From contig NZ_QQRR01000001.1 of assembly GCF_003439925.1 (NCBI RefSeq), forward strand, positions 1,798,001 through 1,862,000: a stretch of DNA of 64,000 nt. The letters are read 5' to 3'. The position numbers and the translations under genes are program-made. Of this stretch, positions 1-10,158 are shown piece by piece. The first letter of the stretch is position 1. Every line of letters starts with the position of its first letter. Origin of the DNA: Haloprofundus halophilus. Lineage in GTDB: Archaea; Halobacteriota; Halobacteria; Halobacteriales; Haloferacaceae. Below the pieces are notes generated by a model. It searched no databases, was not told where the DNA came from, and saw nothing but the letters and a program-made list of their open reading frames with translations.

Positions 1-2
1 CC

Positions 3-62
3 GAACGGAGTCGATACACCGTCACGCCGCACTATCGAGACGCGGACTCACGTCCCACTTGA
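3..62 (+). CDS. Possible 3' end of an upstream gene (partial)
   Basis: From base 3 this frame is open for 19 codons and stops at TGA 60-62. It translates to a polar tail ending in DADSRPT. The stretch is too short to identify, and third-position GC is only moderate, so it may be non-coding. It is listed because the window cuts whatever lies upstream. Confidence 0.2.
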   Translation, partial: ERSRYTVTPHYRDADSRPT

Positions 63-131
63 ACGCACCGTTGTTCGAATACCAGAACTCGCAGCAGTTC
101 ACGGGCTACGACTCGCCCACGACTCAGGAAG

Positions 132-389
132 ATGGCATCTCACGACTCGTTCGATTCGAGCGAAGAGATGGCGCTGTACGGCACGGCACAGCACGAGACG
201 GAGCCGAACACCCCGGAACCGTTGTACGGCCCACCGCAACACGAGGCGGCGACGGGTCCGTACCCCTGTTCCGGAAGCGAACTCGCGCGGCCGACCGTCG
301 TCGCCGACTTCGACGGCGCCGACTTCGACGGAACCGACCCCGTCGACCGGCGGAATCGGTCGGCACGAAACGCGTCGACGACCGACTGA
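132..389 (+). CDS. Small acidic hypothetical protein with LYGxxQHE repeats
   Basis: An 85-residue protein I do not recognise. Third codon positions are almost all G or C through the whole frame, which is strong evidence of coding here. The N-terminal half repeats a short motif (ALYGTAQHE near residue 15, PLYGPPQHE near residue 31). The second half is Asp-rich, with a DFDGADFDG duplication, and ends in a basic and then polar tail. There is no membrane segment and only one Cys. The stretch just upstream (about 59-131) looks coding in a different frame and contains PLFEYQNSQQ, which resembles the repeat. The true gene may therefore start further upstream with a frameshift. Function unknown. Confidence 0.5.
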   Translation: MASHDSFDSSEEMALYGTAQHETEPNTPEPLYGPPQHEAATGPYPCSGSELARPTVVADFDGADFDGTDPVDRRNRSARNASTTD

Positions 390-474
390 GGGCGTTTCGG
401 CGCGATGTTCGCTCCGTGGTCCGTCGAGAGAGTAGGGTTTCGAAACCCGCCCTCGGCTCGGTTCGACCGTCGCG

Positions 475-1110
475 CTATCGGTTCAACGCCGAGAGCGTCT
501 CCGCCGCCTCTCTGGCCGCCGACAACAGCTCTTTTGCCCGTCGTGGGTCCTCGGCGGACTCGGCGGCGGTGGCGTAGCGCGTCACCGTTCGGACCAGCGC
601 GGCGCGTGCGTCGCTCAAGTCTTCTGACGTCGACTGCGACGCCGGCTCCGTCGTCGTGGTTCGAGCGTCCACCGACGCGGCGGACGGCGAGAGAGACTGT
701 TGGGTGGGTGAAGCGGCCTCGCTCTCGTCGGCCGACGCGCGCCGAGTCGTCGACGGTTCTCCCGACTGCGGCGGTTCCGGTGTGACTTCGACTTCGTCGC
801 TTTCGTCGGCGTCGTCTCCGGGTTCTCGCTCCGGCTGCGTTCCGTCGGCGGTCGCTTCGGACTGTGCCGATTCGGCTGAACCGGCCGCCCCGCCCGACTC
901 CGCGACTCGAGCGTTCTGACACGTCGGACAGAACTCCTGACCCTGATAGCGGAAGATGGGGTCGCCGCAGGTGTCGCAGTGTCTGTTCGTCATCGTCGCG
1001 CCCTTGAGGAGGAGTTCGCTCATCCGCTGGGTGGATTTGCGCTTCTCCTCGTCGCGGGCGAACTTCTCTCGGAGTTTCTCTCGCTCCGCTTCCTTGTCGA
1101 ACTCGCTCAT
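475..1110 (-). CDS. SSSCA1/UPF0148-type zinc-ribbon protein
   Basis: A 211-residue protein. A charged N-terminal helix is followed by a four-cysteine zinc ribbon (C45, C48, C61, C64; CDTCGDPIF ... FCPTC), the arrangement of the archaeal Sjogren/scleroderma autoantigen 1 (UPF0148) family. Residues about 70-160 are a Ser/Thr/Glu-rich low-complexity linker typical of haloarchaea. The last 45 residues are Ala-rich and helical ([19 protein letters not shown]). The start MSEFD is chosen over the longer frame because it begins the conserved helix. The gene lies divergently from malate dehydrogenase. Molecular role unknown, family assignment fairly secure. Confidence 0.8.
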   Translation of the reverse strand: MSEFDKEAEREKLREKFARDEEKRKSTQRMSELLLKGATMTNRHCDTCGDPIFRYQGQEFCPTCQNARVAESGGAAGSAESAQSEATADGTQPEREPGDDADESDEVEVTPEPPQSGEPSTTRRASADESEAASPTQQSLSPSAASVDARTTTTEPASQSTSEDLSDARAALVRTVTRYATAAESAEDPRRAKELLSAAREAAETLSALNR

Positions 1111-1271
1111 ATCGCGGCACAAGGTCTCCTGTGCCGAAAAAGTCACCGGGGAACAGTCCCGCGGCGACGACGGGACCAGCGTCCGTCCCCCGCCGGCGAC
1201 CGTCGTCGAATTTCGACGATCGACGAACCACGAATTCGGGTCAGTCGGGTTTTGTGGGGGGTTCCGAAGCG

Positions 1272-1277
1272 TTTAAT
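1272..1277 (+). promoter_or_regulatory. TATA-like box of mdh
   Basis: TTTAAT lies 28-33 bases before the mdh start codon at 1305, the spacing expected for a leaderless haloarchaeal transcript. Confidence 0.6.
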
Positions 1278-1304
1278 CGCGTTCCGCGGTCAGATTTACG
1301 TGGT

Positions 1305-2219
1305 ATGACGAAAGTGAGCGTGGTCGGTGCCGCCGGGACGGTGGGCGCCGCCGCTGGATACAACATCGCGCTGCGGGACATCGCCGACGAACTCGTCTTC
1401 GTCGACATCCCGGACATGGAGGACAAGACGGTCGGCCAGGCCGCCGACACGAACCACGGCGTCGCCTACGACTCGAACACCGTCGTCCGACAGGGCGGCT
1501 ACGAGGACACCGAGGGCTCCGACGTCGTCGTCATCACGGCGGGCATCCCGCGCAAGGAGGGCCAGACTCGCATCGACCTCGCGGGCGACAACGCGCCCAT
1601 CATGGAGGATATCGGCTCCTCGCTCGCGGAGTACAACGACGACTTCGTCTCTATCACCACCTCGAACCCGGTCGACCTGCTGAACCGCCACCTCTACGAG
1701 GCCGGCGACCGCGACCGCCACAAGGTCATCGGCTTCGGCGGCCGCCTCGACTCGGCGCGCTTCCGCTACGTGCTCTCGGAGCGGTTCGGTGCCCCCGTGA
1801 AGAACGTCGAGGCGACGATTCTCGGCGAACACGGCGACGCGCAGGTGCCCGTCTTCTCGAAAGTCCGCGTCGACGGCCGCGACCCCGAGTTCACCGACGA
1901 CGAGAAGGAGGAGATTCTCTCCGACCTCCAGGAGTCGGCGATGGACGTCATCAGCCGAAAGGGCGCGACCCAGTGGGGTCCGGCGACGGGCGTCGCTCAC
2001 ATGGTCGAAGCGGTCCTCCGCGACACCGGCGAGGTTCTGCCGGCCAGTCTCGTCCTCAACGGCGAGTACGGCTACGAGGACACCGCCTTCGGCGTCCCGG
2101 TCAAACTCGGCTCGGAGGGAGTCGTCGAAGTCGTCGACTGGGACCTCGACGAGTACGAGCGGGATCTCATGGACGACGCCGCCGAGAAACTCCGCGACCA
2201 GTACGACAAAATCGCGTAA
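1305..2219 (+). CDS. mdh: Malate dehydrogenase
   Basis: Catalyses NAD-dependent interconversion of malate and oxaloacetate in the citric acid cycle. The protein has 304 residues, the length of the Haloarcula LDH-like halophilic MalDH. The N-terminal Rossmann loop is [11 protein letters not shown]. The substrate loop [12 protein letters not shown] carries the arginines that read the second carboxylate, and the catalytic His is in [11 protein letters not shown] (H176). The start is fixed by the nucleotide-binding motif and a TATA box 28-33 bases upstream. A T-run follows the stop at 2251-2256. Monocistronic. Malate rather than lactate specificity is inferred from the Arg in the loop. Confidence 0.96.
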   Translation: MTKVSVVGAAGTVGAAAGYNIALRDIADELVFVDIPDMEDKTVGQAADTNHGVAYDSNTVVRQGGYEDTEGSDVVVITAGIPRKEGQTRIDLAGDNAPIMEDIGSSLAEYNDDFVSITTSNPVDLLNRHLYEAGDRDRHKVIGFGGRLDSARFRYVLSERFGAPVKNVEATILGEHGDAQVPVFSKVRVDGRDPEFTDDEKEEILSDLQESAMDVISRKGATQWGPATGVAHMVEAVLRDTGEVLPASLVLNGEYGYEDTAFGVPVKLGSEGVVEVVDWDLDEYERDLMDDAAEKLRDQYDKIA

Positions 2220-2250
2220 CTGCGACTCGACGGCGGTCGATTCTCCCGCG

Positions 2251-2256
2251 TTTTTT
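2251..2256 (+). terminator. T-run terminator of mdh
   Basis: Six T residues flanked by GCG on both sides, 32 bases after the mdh stop. This resembles archaeal intrinsic terminators, which need a U-tract rather than a long stem. Confidence 0.5.
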
Positions 2257-2302
2257 GCGCCTCGCCGCTACCGACGCCGAGTGTCGGTCGAGTGGGCCGC
2301 TG

Positions 2303-2539
2303 CTACCGTATCAGTTGTTCCAACAGACGCGCCTGTCGACGCCGGGCGCGGACGTAGCCGACGGCGGTGTGACCGCACATCAGCAGACAGAAGACGAGAA
2401 CGCCCGTCCCGACGGCCAACTCGAACCCGGTCTGGTTCAACTGGTCGAGGCCCGCGACGACTCCGGAGAGCGGGACGGTCGCTGCGGCGTGGAGCATCGG
2501 AATCACACCCGTCGCTACGCCGACCGGGTATAACGACAT
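2303..2539 (-). CDS. Small two-helix membrane protein
   Basis: A 78-residue protein that I do not recognise as a named family. Hydrophobic segments lie near residues 4-25 and 36-60 (FELAVGTGVLVFCLLMCGHTA). A basic C-terminal tail follows (VRARRRQARLLEQLIR), suggesting a cytoplasmic C-terminus by the positive-inside rule. The start MSLYPVG is chosen because the upstream extension in the same frame is Arg/Ser-rich junk that runs into a tandem repeat. Convergent with mdh. Confidence 0.65.
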   Translation of the reverse strand: MSLYPVGVATGVIPMLHAAATVPLSGVVAGLDQLNQTGFELAVGTGVLVFCLLMCGHTAVGYVRARRRQARLLEQLIR

Positions 2540-2702
2540 ACGCCGACTACTCGACGGTAAGCAGACCCGACTCGCCCGAAACCGATGCCTATTCTCGCTT
2601 TCTCGGCGGCTAAACGGCCGAAACGGCGGGAGAGTCACCGGCGGGGTGAGCGTCCGGAGCGAGTGGCGCCTCAGCGACGTCGGAACCGACCGACTGGAAA
2701 AC

Positions 2703-2789
2703 CGGTCCGTTCGTCCACTATCGGTCCGTTCGTCCACTATCGGTCCGTTCGTCCACTATCGGTCCGTTCGTCCACTATCGGTCCGTTCG
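2703..2789. repeat. 19-bp tandem repeat abutting the uvrC stop codon
   Basis: Four perfect copies of CGGTCCGTTCGTCCACTAT (2703-2721, 2722-2740, 2741-2759, 2760-2778) are followed by an 11-base partial copy (2779-2789) that touches the uvrC stop (2790-2792). Read on the uvrC strand, each unit contains TAG. Because 19 is not a multiple of 3, the successive TAGs fall in all three frames. There are no spacers, so this is not a CRISPR array. Confidence 0.95.
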
Positions 2790-4535
2790 CTACTGCCCGC
2801 CCGAGAGCCGCCGTTTGAGCGCCGTCGCCGTCTTCTCGCCGACGCCCGGCACGTCGCGGAGGTCGCCCGCCGACGCCGTGCGGATGTTGTCGACGCTCCC
2901 GAAACGTCTGAGCAGATTCCGTCGCGTCGCCGGACCGACGCCGGGAACGTCGTCGAGGACGGTCTTCACGTCGTCGCGGAGCGTCTGGTGATAGGAGACG
3001 GCGAATCGGTGGGCTTCGTCGCGGACGCGCTGGAGCACGTGGAGGTGCGGGGCGTCGCTCGGCCAGTTGTACACCCCCGAGTCGGTGATGACCAACTCCT
3101 CGTCCTTCGCCAGCGCGATGGCGGGAACGTCCCAGCCGACCTCCCGAAGCGCGTCCCGCGCCGCGCCCAACTGGCCGTCGCCGCCGTCGACGAGCAGCAG
3201 GTCGGGGTCCGGTCTGTCGTCGCGGCCATCGACGGCGCGTTCGGCCCGCCAGCGAATCAACTCCCGCATGTTCGCGTAGTCGTCGTTTCTGTCGGGGAGC
3301 TTCTTCCGCCGGTAGTCGGACTTTTCGGCGCTTCCGTCGACGAAGCACACGTCGCTGCCGACGACGGCCTTCCCTTGCGCGTGGCTCACGTCGAATCCCT
3401 CGATTCGCGTCGGCCGCGGAATGCCGAGCGCGTCCGCCAGTGCGCCGAGTTCGTCGCCGCGGGCGGGGCCGCGTCGGGCGTTTTTCAGCGCGAGTTCGAC
3501 GAGTTTCGCCTCCCGGCCCGCGCCCGGGACGCGGACGCCGACGCCCTCGGCTTCGAGCCACGCCAGCAGTTCGCCGTCTTCGGGTCGCTCCGAGAGCAAC
3601 AGCGCGTCGGGAAGCCGGCGCTCGGCGTAGTACTGGGGGATAAACGCCGAGAGAACCTCGGCGACTCTGTCCTCGCCCTCGGGCGCTTGCAGACGGTGCC
3701 GAGACCGGTCGACCAACTGTCCGCGTTCGCTGTGCAGGCGGGCGACGGTCGCCGTGTCGCCCTCGATGGCCGCGCCGAGAACGTCGACTTCGCGCTCACG
3801 ACTCCGCCCGGAGACGGCCTCGCCGCCGCCGCCGTGGAACGACTCGACGGCGTCGAGTTTGTCGCGGAGGTTCGCGGCGCGCTCGAACTCCCGATTCTGC
3901 GCGGCTTCCTCCATCGCCCGCCGGAGCGGGTCGGCGAGTACGCCCGTCTCGCCCTCGAAGAACCGTACGACCGAGTCCGCGTCCTCCCGATACGCCTCCT
4001 CCGATATCTCGCCGGTACAGGGGGCCGTACAGAGACCCATCTCGTAGTCGAGACAGGGTCGGTCGCGTCCGCTGTACTTGTGGTCCGAACAGCCGCGGAC
4101 GCCGTAGGTCTCGCGGAGCGCCTTCACGACCACGTCCACCCTCCCCTTGTCGGTGTACGGTCCGAACACCGTCGCTCCCTCCTCCGGGTCGCGCGTCACG
4201 TCGATCCGCGGGACGGGGTGGTCGGTCAACTGGACCAGCGGGTAGGACTTGTCGTCCTTGAGGCGGACGTTGTACTTGGGCTGGTGGCGCTTGATGAGGT
4301 TCGCCTCCAGCAGCAGCGCCTGCGTCTCGGTGTCGGTGACGGCGAAGTCGACTCCGTCGGCCCGCCGGACCATCCGCCGGATGCGGTCGCTTCGGGGATC
4401 GGCGTACGACCGGACGCGGCTTCTCAGGTCGACGGCCTTCCCCACGTAGAGGACGGCGTCGTCGGCCAGAAACTGGTAGACGCCCGGCTCACTCGGTAAC
4501 TCGGTTACGCGTTCGCGAACGCCGCTCGCGTCCAT
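2790..4535 (-). CDS. uvrC: Excinuclease ABC subunit C
   Basis: The dual-incision nuclease of bacterial-type nucleotide excision repair, acting with UvrA and UvrB. It has 581 residues, the normal length. In order it carries: an N-terminal GIY-YIG nuclease domain ([19 protein letters not shown], residues about 15-95); a Cys-containing segment ([20 protein letters not shown]); a UVR domain ([21 protein letters not shown] region, about 200-235); the RNase H-like 5' nuclease domain ([24 protein letters not shown]); and two C-terminal helix-hairpin-helix motifs ([27 protein letters not shown]). Haloarchaea acquired UvrABC from bacteria. The stop codon abuts a 19-bp tandem repeat. Confidence 0.96.
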   Translation of the reverse strand: MDASGVRERVTELPSEPGVYQFLADDAVLYVGKAVDLRSRVRSYADPRSDRIRRMVRRADGVDFAVTDTETQALLLEANLIKRHQPKYNVRLKDDKSYPLVQLTDHPVPRIDVTRDPEEGATVFGPYTDKGRVDVVVKALRETYGVRGCSDHKYSGRDRPCLDYEMGLCTAPCTGEISEEAYREDADSVVRFFEGETGVLADPLRRAMEEAAQNREFERAANLRDKLDAVESFHGGGGEAVSGRSREREVDVLGAAIEGDTATVARLHSERGQLVDRSRHRLQAPEGEDRVAEVLSAFIPQYYAERRLPDALLLSERPEDGELLAWLEAEGVGVRVPGAGREAKLVELALKNARRGPARGDELGALADALGIPRPTRIEGFDVSHAQGKAVVGSDVCFVDGSAEKSDYRRKKLPDRNDDYANMRELIRWRAERAVDGRDDRPDPDLLLVDGGDGQLGAARDALREVGWDVPAIALAKDEELVITDSGVYNWPSDAPHLHVLQRVRDEAHRFAVSYHQTLRDDVKTVLDDVPGVGPATRRNLLRRFGSVDNIRTASAGDLRDVPGVGEKTATALKRRLSGGQ

Positions 4536-4684
4536 TCGTCTGCGGTTGGGCGCGAACGGGCTTGAGGGTGACGCGTTCGGTTCGACTCGACCGGGACCGC
4601 CGTCGCGGCGGGTCGGTTCGCGGCCCGGGGGCCGACTCGGTCCCTCCCGCCACCTACAAACCGTCGTCGCCCGAACGTGGCGTT

Positions 4685-4948
4685 ATGGCCGACTCCGTCC
4701 GCTGCTGGTTCGTCGAGCGCGACTACACCGACCGCGACCTCATCGTCCTCACGTACGCGACGCTCGACGGCGAGCGAAGCTACCGAAAGGAGCTCGCGGT
4801 CACCGTCATCGACAAGTACGACGTGACCGCCGCCGTCGACGTCGACCCGGAGAATCTCGAACGAATAGACGACCCGGAACGTCGCGAACGCTACGCGACG
4901 GAGGCCGAGCGGATGGCGGAGTCGCACGCTCCCGACGACGAGGTGTGA
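4685..4948 (+). CDS. Conserved small haloarchaeal protein
   Basis: An 87-residue acidic soluble protein of unknown function. It starts MADSVRCWFVERDYTD and reads as a compact alpha/beta fold (VRCWFVERDY, DLIVLTYATLDG, ELAVTVIDKYDVTAAVDV) with a charged helical tail. It is divergent from uvrC. The sequence about 30 bases upstream (CTACAAA near 4653) is a plausible TATA element, which supports this start over the longer frame. No catalytic motif seen. Confidence 0.75.
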   Translation: MADSVRCWFVERDYTDRDLIVLTYATLDGERSYRKELAVTVIDKYDVTAAVDVDPENLERIDDPERRERYATEAERMAESHAPDDEV

Positions 4949-5046
4949 CTCCCTCATCGGGGTTCTGCGGCGGTCGTACGGCCGCTGTGCCGTGAAACGG
5001 CCCCGCGAAATCATCACGAACCACGGTAGCACGGAACCCAAAACAC

Positions 5047-5052
5047 TTTATT
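5047..5052 (+). promoter_or_regulatory. TATA box of the ABC exporter operon
   Basis: TTTATT within CTTTATTTTGG lies 24-29 bases before the ATG at 5076, consistent with a leaderless transcript covering both ABC genes. Confidence 0.6.
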
Positions 5053-5075
5053 TTGGACCGCGGCAAGCCCGCACC

Positions 5076-6002
5076 ATGCCAGCTATCGAACTGTCGGACG
5101 TGACCAAGCGGTACGGCGACGTGACCGCCGTCCGCGACCTCGACCTCACGGTCTCGGAGGGCGAGGTGTTCGGCTTCCTCGGACCGAACGGCGCGGGGAA
5201 ATCGACGACGATAAACATGTTGTTGGATTTCGTCCGCCCCACCTCGGGGACGGTCCGCGTGCTGGGCCACGACGCCCAGCGCGAGAGCGTCACCGTCCGG
5301 CAGCGAACCGGCGTGCTCCCGGAGGGATTCGACGTGTACGACCGCCTCACGGGGCGTAAACACATCGAGTTCGCGATCCGCTCGAAGGAAGTCGACGTCT
5401 CCCCCGACGAGATGCTCGCGCGCGTCGGTCTCTCCGACGCCGCCGACCGGAAGGCGGGCGGCTACTCGAAGGGGATGCGCCAGCGCCTCGCGCTCGGGAT
5501 GGCGCTCGTCGGCGACCCGGACCTCCTGATTTTGGACGAACCCTCGTCGGGGCTGGACCCCGCCGGAGCCAAGGAGATGCGCGACATCGTGCGCAGCGAG
5601 GCCGACCGCGGCGCGACCGTGTTCTTCTCCAGTCACGTGTTGGGACAGGTCGAGTCCGTCTGCGACCGCGTCGGCATCATGCGCGAGGGCGAACTCATCG
5701 CCGAGGACAGCATCGAGAGCCTCCGCGAGGCGGCGGGCGGCGACGAGACGCTCGTACTCACCGTCGACAGCGCCAGTCAGGACGACCTCGACGCCGTCCG
5801 CGCGCTCGACGGCGTCTCGGGCGCGACGACCGACGGCGGCACCGTCACCGTCTCCTGTAACAGCGGCGCGAAGACGACAGTCATCGCCGCGCTCGAAGAC
5901 CAGGGCGTGACGGTTCGAGACTTCGAGACGCAGTCGGCGTCGCTGGAGGACCTGTTCCTCGCGTACACCGAGAGCGAGGAGAAACGGGAGGTGTCGGCAT
6001 GA
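5076..6002 (+). CDS. ABC transporter ATP-binding protein
   Basis: A 308-residue ATPase of an ABC-2 type exporter (DrrA/CcmA/NosF-like class). Walker A is GPNGAGKST (residues about 36-44), the signature is degenerate SKGMRQR, Walker B is LLILDEPSSGLDP, and the switch His lies in FFSSHVLGQVE. A C-terminal extension of about 80 residues (after residue 225) matches the regulatory tail of such exporters. The stop overlaps the start of the permease by four bases (ATGA), so the two are translationally coupled. The substrate cannot be read from sequence. Confidence 0.9.
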   Translation: MPAIELSDVTKRYGDVTAVRDLDLTVSEGEVFGFLGPNGAGKSTTINMLLDFVRPTSGTVRVLGHDAQRESVTVRQRTGVLPEGFDVYDRLTGRKHIEFAIRSKEVDVSPDEMLARVGLSDAADRKAGGYSKGMRQRLALGMALVGDPDLLILDEPSSGLDPAGAKEMRDIVRSEADRGATVFFSSHVLGQVESVCDRVGIMREGELIAEDSIESLREAAGGDETLVLTVDSASQDDLDAVRALDGVSGATTDGGTVTVSCNSGAKTTVIAALEDQGVTVRDFETQSASLEDLFLAYTESEEKREVSA

Positions 6003-6814
6003 GCTGGCAAGCGATCGCGCAGAAGGATTTCGAGGACGCCGTCCGCTCGCGGTGGGTGCTCGGTCTCACCGCGTTCTTCGTGCTGCTCATCGCGGCCGCG
6101 GCGTACTTCGTCCGCCCCGGTCCCGGTCAGACGTTCAGCTCCAACCAACTGCTCGGGATGGTCAGCGGGACGATCGTAACGACGCTCATCCCGCTCATCG
6201 CGCTCGTGATGGCCTACGGTGCCGTCGTCGGCGAACGCGATTCGGGCTCTCTGAAGCTCCTGCTCTCGCTGCCGCACTCCCGCGCCGACGTGGTGTTCGG
6301 CAAAGTCGCCGGCCGCTCGCTGGCGTTGGCGGTGCCCATCGTCGTCGGATTCATCGTCCCGGCGCTTCTGCTGGCGCTCGGCCCGCTGCAGTTCGACGCC
6401 GGTTCGTACGTCGGCTACACGCTCCTGACGGTGTTCCTCGGGGTGGTGTTCGTCGCCATCGCCGTCGGTTTCTCCGCGGCGATGTCCTCGCAGCGACTCG
6501 CCGTCGCCGGCGCTATCGCGCTGTACTTCCTGTTCGTCCCGCTGTGGGGGGCGGTTCGCTTCCCGCTGCAGCTGTACCTCGGGATGGGGGGTGGACCGTC
6601 GTGGCTCCCGGTCTCCGGTCAGGACCTGTTCACCGCGTTCCAACTGCTGAACCCGAACGCGGCGTTCAAAATCATCTCCGAGGCGTTCCTCGGCGGACAG
6701 CTGTTCGCCGGACAGAGCGCGCGGCTGCAACTCGCCGCCGCCGGGATGCTCCTGGTGTGGCTCGCGGTGCCGCCGCTTCTCGGTTTCCTGCGGTTCGACG
6801 CGGCCGACCTCTGA
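5999..6814 (+). CDS. ABC-2 type permease (NosY-like)
   Basis: A 271-residue membrane partner of the preceding ATPase. It starts MSWQAIAQKDFEDAVRSRW, the usual cytoplasmic entry of NosY/ABC-2 permeases. It has about six hydrophobic segments, including ALVMAYGAVVGERDSGSLK, where the ERDSGSL motif is the classic ABC-2 coupling segment. The ATGA overlap with the ATPase gene indicates one operon. Haloarchaea carry many such pairs, so NosY homology does not imply copper or nitrous oxide function here. Confidence 0.9.
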   Translation: MSWQAIAQKDFEDAVRSRWVLGLTAFFVLLIAAAAYFVRPGPGQTFSSNQLLGMVSGTIVTTLIPLIALVMAYGAVVGERDSGSLKLLLSLPHSRADVVFGKVAGRSLALAVPIVVGFIVPALLLALGPLQFDAGSYVGYTLLTVFLGVVFVAIAVGFSAAMSSQRLAVAGAIALYFLFVPLWGAVRFPLQLYLGMGGGPSWLPVSGQDLFTAFQLLNPNAAFKIISEAFLGGQLFAGQSARLQLAAAGMLLVWLAVPPLLGFLRFDAADL

Positions 6815-6846
6815 GGCGACGACGGTCGCGCGTCTCTACGTGCCGT

Positions 6847-7062
6847 TCACTCCCGACGGTCGTCCGAACCGAGACGCCGAAACAGGCGGAAACACGGCAT
6901 CGAGACCACTACCCCGACGACCAGAAACAGCGGGACCGCCAGTGGCGGGGGTGCGAACGTCTGGAGCAGTACGGCGGCGACGAGCAACGCCGCGAAGTAG
7001 ACGAACCCGACGGCTCGCAGCGTACTCGACTTCGCGGGTCTGGGATTCGTCACGTCGAGCAT
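6847..7062 (-). CDS. Small membrane protein
   Basis: A 71-residue hypothetical protein with two transmembrane helices (GFVYFAALLVAAVLLQTFA and LAVPLFLVVGVVVSMPCF) and an Arg/Asp-rich tail. An in-frame GTG at 7074 would add four residues. I prefer ATG 7062 because an AT-rich TATA candidate (7091-7097) sits about 29-35 bases upstream of it. Convergent with the ABC permease, with about 30 bases between them. Function unknown. Confidence 0.6.
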   Translation of the reverse strand: MLDVTNPRPAKSSTLRAVGFVYFAALLVAAVLLQTFAPPPLAVPLFLVVGVVVSMPCFRLFRRLGSDDRRE

Positions 7063-7090
7063 CGTCCGAGACACTGTTCAACATCACGAT

Positions 7091-7097
7091 TAATATA
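7091..7097 (-). promoter_or_regulatory. TATA box for the small membrane protein
   Basis: TAATATA on the plus strand (TATATTA on the gene strand) lies about 29-35 bases before ATG 7062, and only about 17-23 before the alternative GTG at 7074. Confidence 0.5.
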
Positions 7098-7120
7098 TCT
7101 ATTTCTCGCTCTCGTCCGCG

Positions 7121-9262
<2,142 letters not shown>

Positions 9263-9278
9263 TCATCTCACAGCAATC

Positions 9279-10085
9279 ATGAATAAACGCGCGCTCGCCC
9301 TCTCGACCATCGTCCTCCTGGTGGTGGTCAACGCGACGATGGGCTCACTCGCCCTCTATCCGTTTTCGGAGAGAGACCACCGTCCGGTCGAGGACGCGTT
9401 CGTCGTCGACGAACCCGACGAGTACGCGGTCGATGCGCGTCTCGCCGTCGACGGTGAGACGGTCGTTTCGGTCGAGGCGACCATCTCGGACGCCGAGGGA
9501 CGGTACACGCGGCACGTGTCCGAGGAGGCGGTCACCGAGTCCTATCAGAACGCGACTTCCGACACGATACACACCCGTAGCGTATTCACCGGGGAGAGCG
9601 CCGAGAGACGAGTACGGCATCTCAGAGACAACTCCGACCGCACGGTCGTCAGCGAGGAGTGGGAGGGTGAGACAGTCACCGTCGTCTCGGTCGCGAGAGA
9701 ACCGGGGGACGAACTGGACCCATCGGGAGCGGCGTCGGTGGTCACTCGAACCTTACTGCTGTCGACGTACGATCGCGTCTCGTCCGCCGACGAGCAGGGA
9801 CTGCGGGTGCTCCGTCCACAGAACGGCTGGTACAACGGTAGTCGGTCGTACCGCCTCACGGACGTCTCCGGCGAAGTACGGTTCGACCCGACGACGGACG
9901 TGATACACTCCGCGGACGTGGAGTGGACGCTCGCGGACGGGACACCGACGTACGCCCACTACCTGCTCGTGCGGGACGACGCTGTCACACAGGAGATCTC
10001 GTACGAGTACAGAGACCACGGGATTCGCGTCGACACCCCCGACTGGGTTGACGACGCCGCGACAGCGACGCGTGGCGGTTCGTAA
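9279..10085 (+). CDS. Membrane-anchored extracytoplasmic protein, unknown function
   Basis: A 268-residue protein with a single N-terminal hydrophobic segment (residues about 4-27, LALSTIVLLVVVNATMGSLA) and no lipobox. The remaining acidic, beta-rich domain would lie outside the cell. It contains several N-x-S/T sequons (NAT, NGS) as expected for a halophile surface protein. The start ATG is divergent from ligA, with a TTTTAG element (about 9250) upstream. I do not recognise the domain. The WYNGSRSYRLTD region and repeated VRFDPTTDVIHSADVEW strands suggest a beta-sandwich, which is inference only. Confidence 0.7.
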   Translation: MNKRALALSTIVLLVVVNATMGSLALYPFSERDHRPVEDAFVVDEPDEYAVDARLAVDGETVVSVEATISDAEGRYTRHVSEEAVTESYQNATSDTIHTRSVFTGESAERRVRHLRDNSDRTVVSEEWEGETVTVVSVAREPGDELDPSGAASVVTRTLLLSTYDRVSSADEQGLRVLRPQNGWYNGSRSYRLTDVSGEVRFDPTTDVIHSADVEWTLADGTPTYAHYLLVRDDAVTQEISYEYRDHGIRVDTPDWVDDAATATRGGS

Positions 10086-10158
10086 CGAGTCGAATCGTCT
10101 ACTGGCGACGTTTGCGAATCCCGCGAGGCTTATCCCGACGGACAGTCAACGCCGCCGT

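Noticed and set aside
2703-2789. CRISPR array
   Set aside because: The 19-bp units are directly adjacent without spacers, and no cas gene is present in the window.
2646-4499. Long plus-strand frame across uvrC
   Set aside because: It is the antisense of uvrC in a GC-rich genome. Translation is Arg/Val-rich without domains, while uvrC has all its motifs.
5076-6814. Nitrous oxide reductase accessory genes nosF/nosY
   Set aside because: ATPase and permease resemble NosF/NosY, but no nosZ, nosD or nosL is nearby. Such pairs are common generic exporters in haloarchaea.
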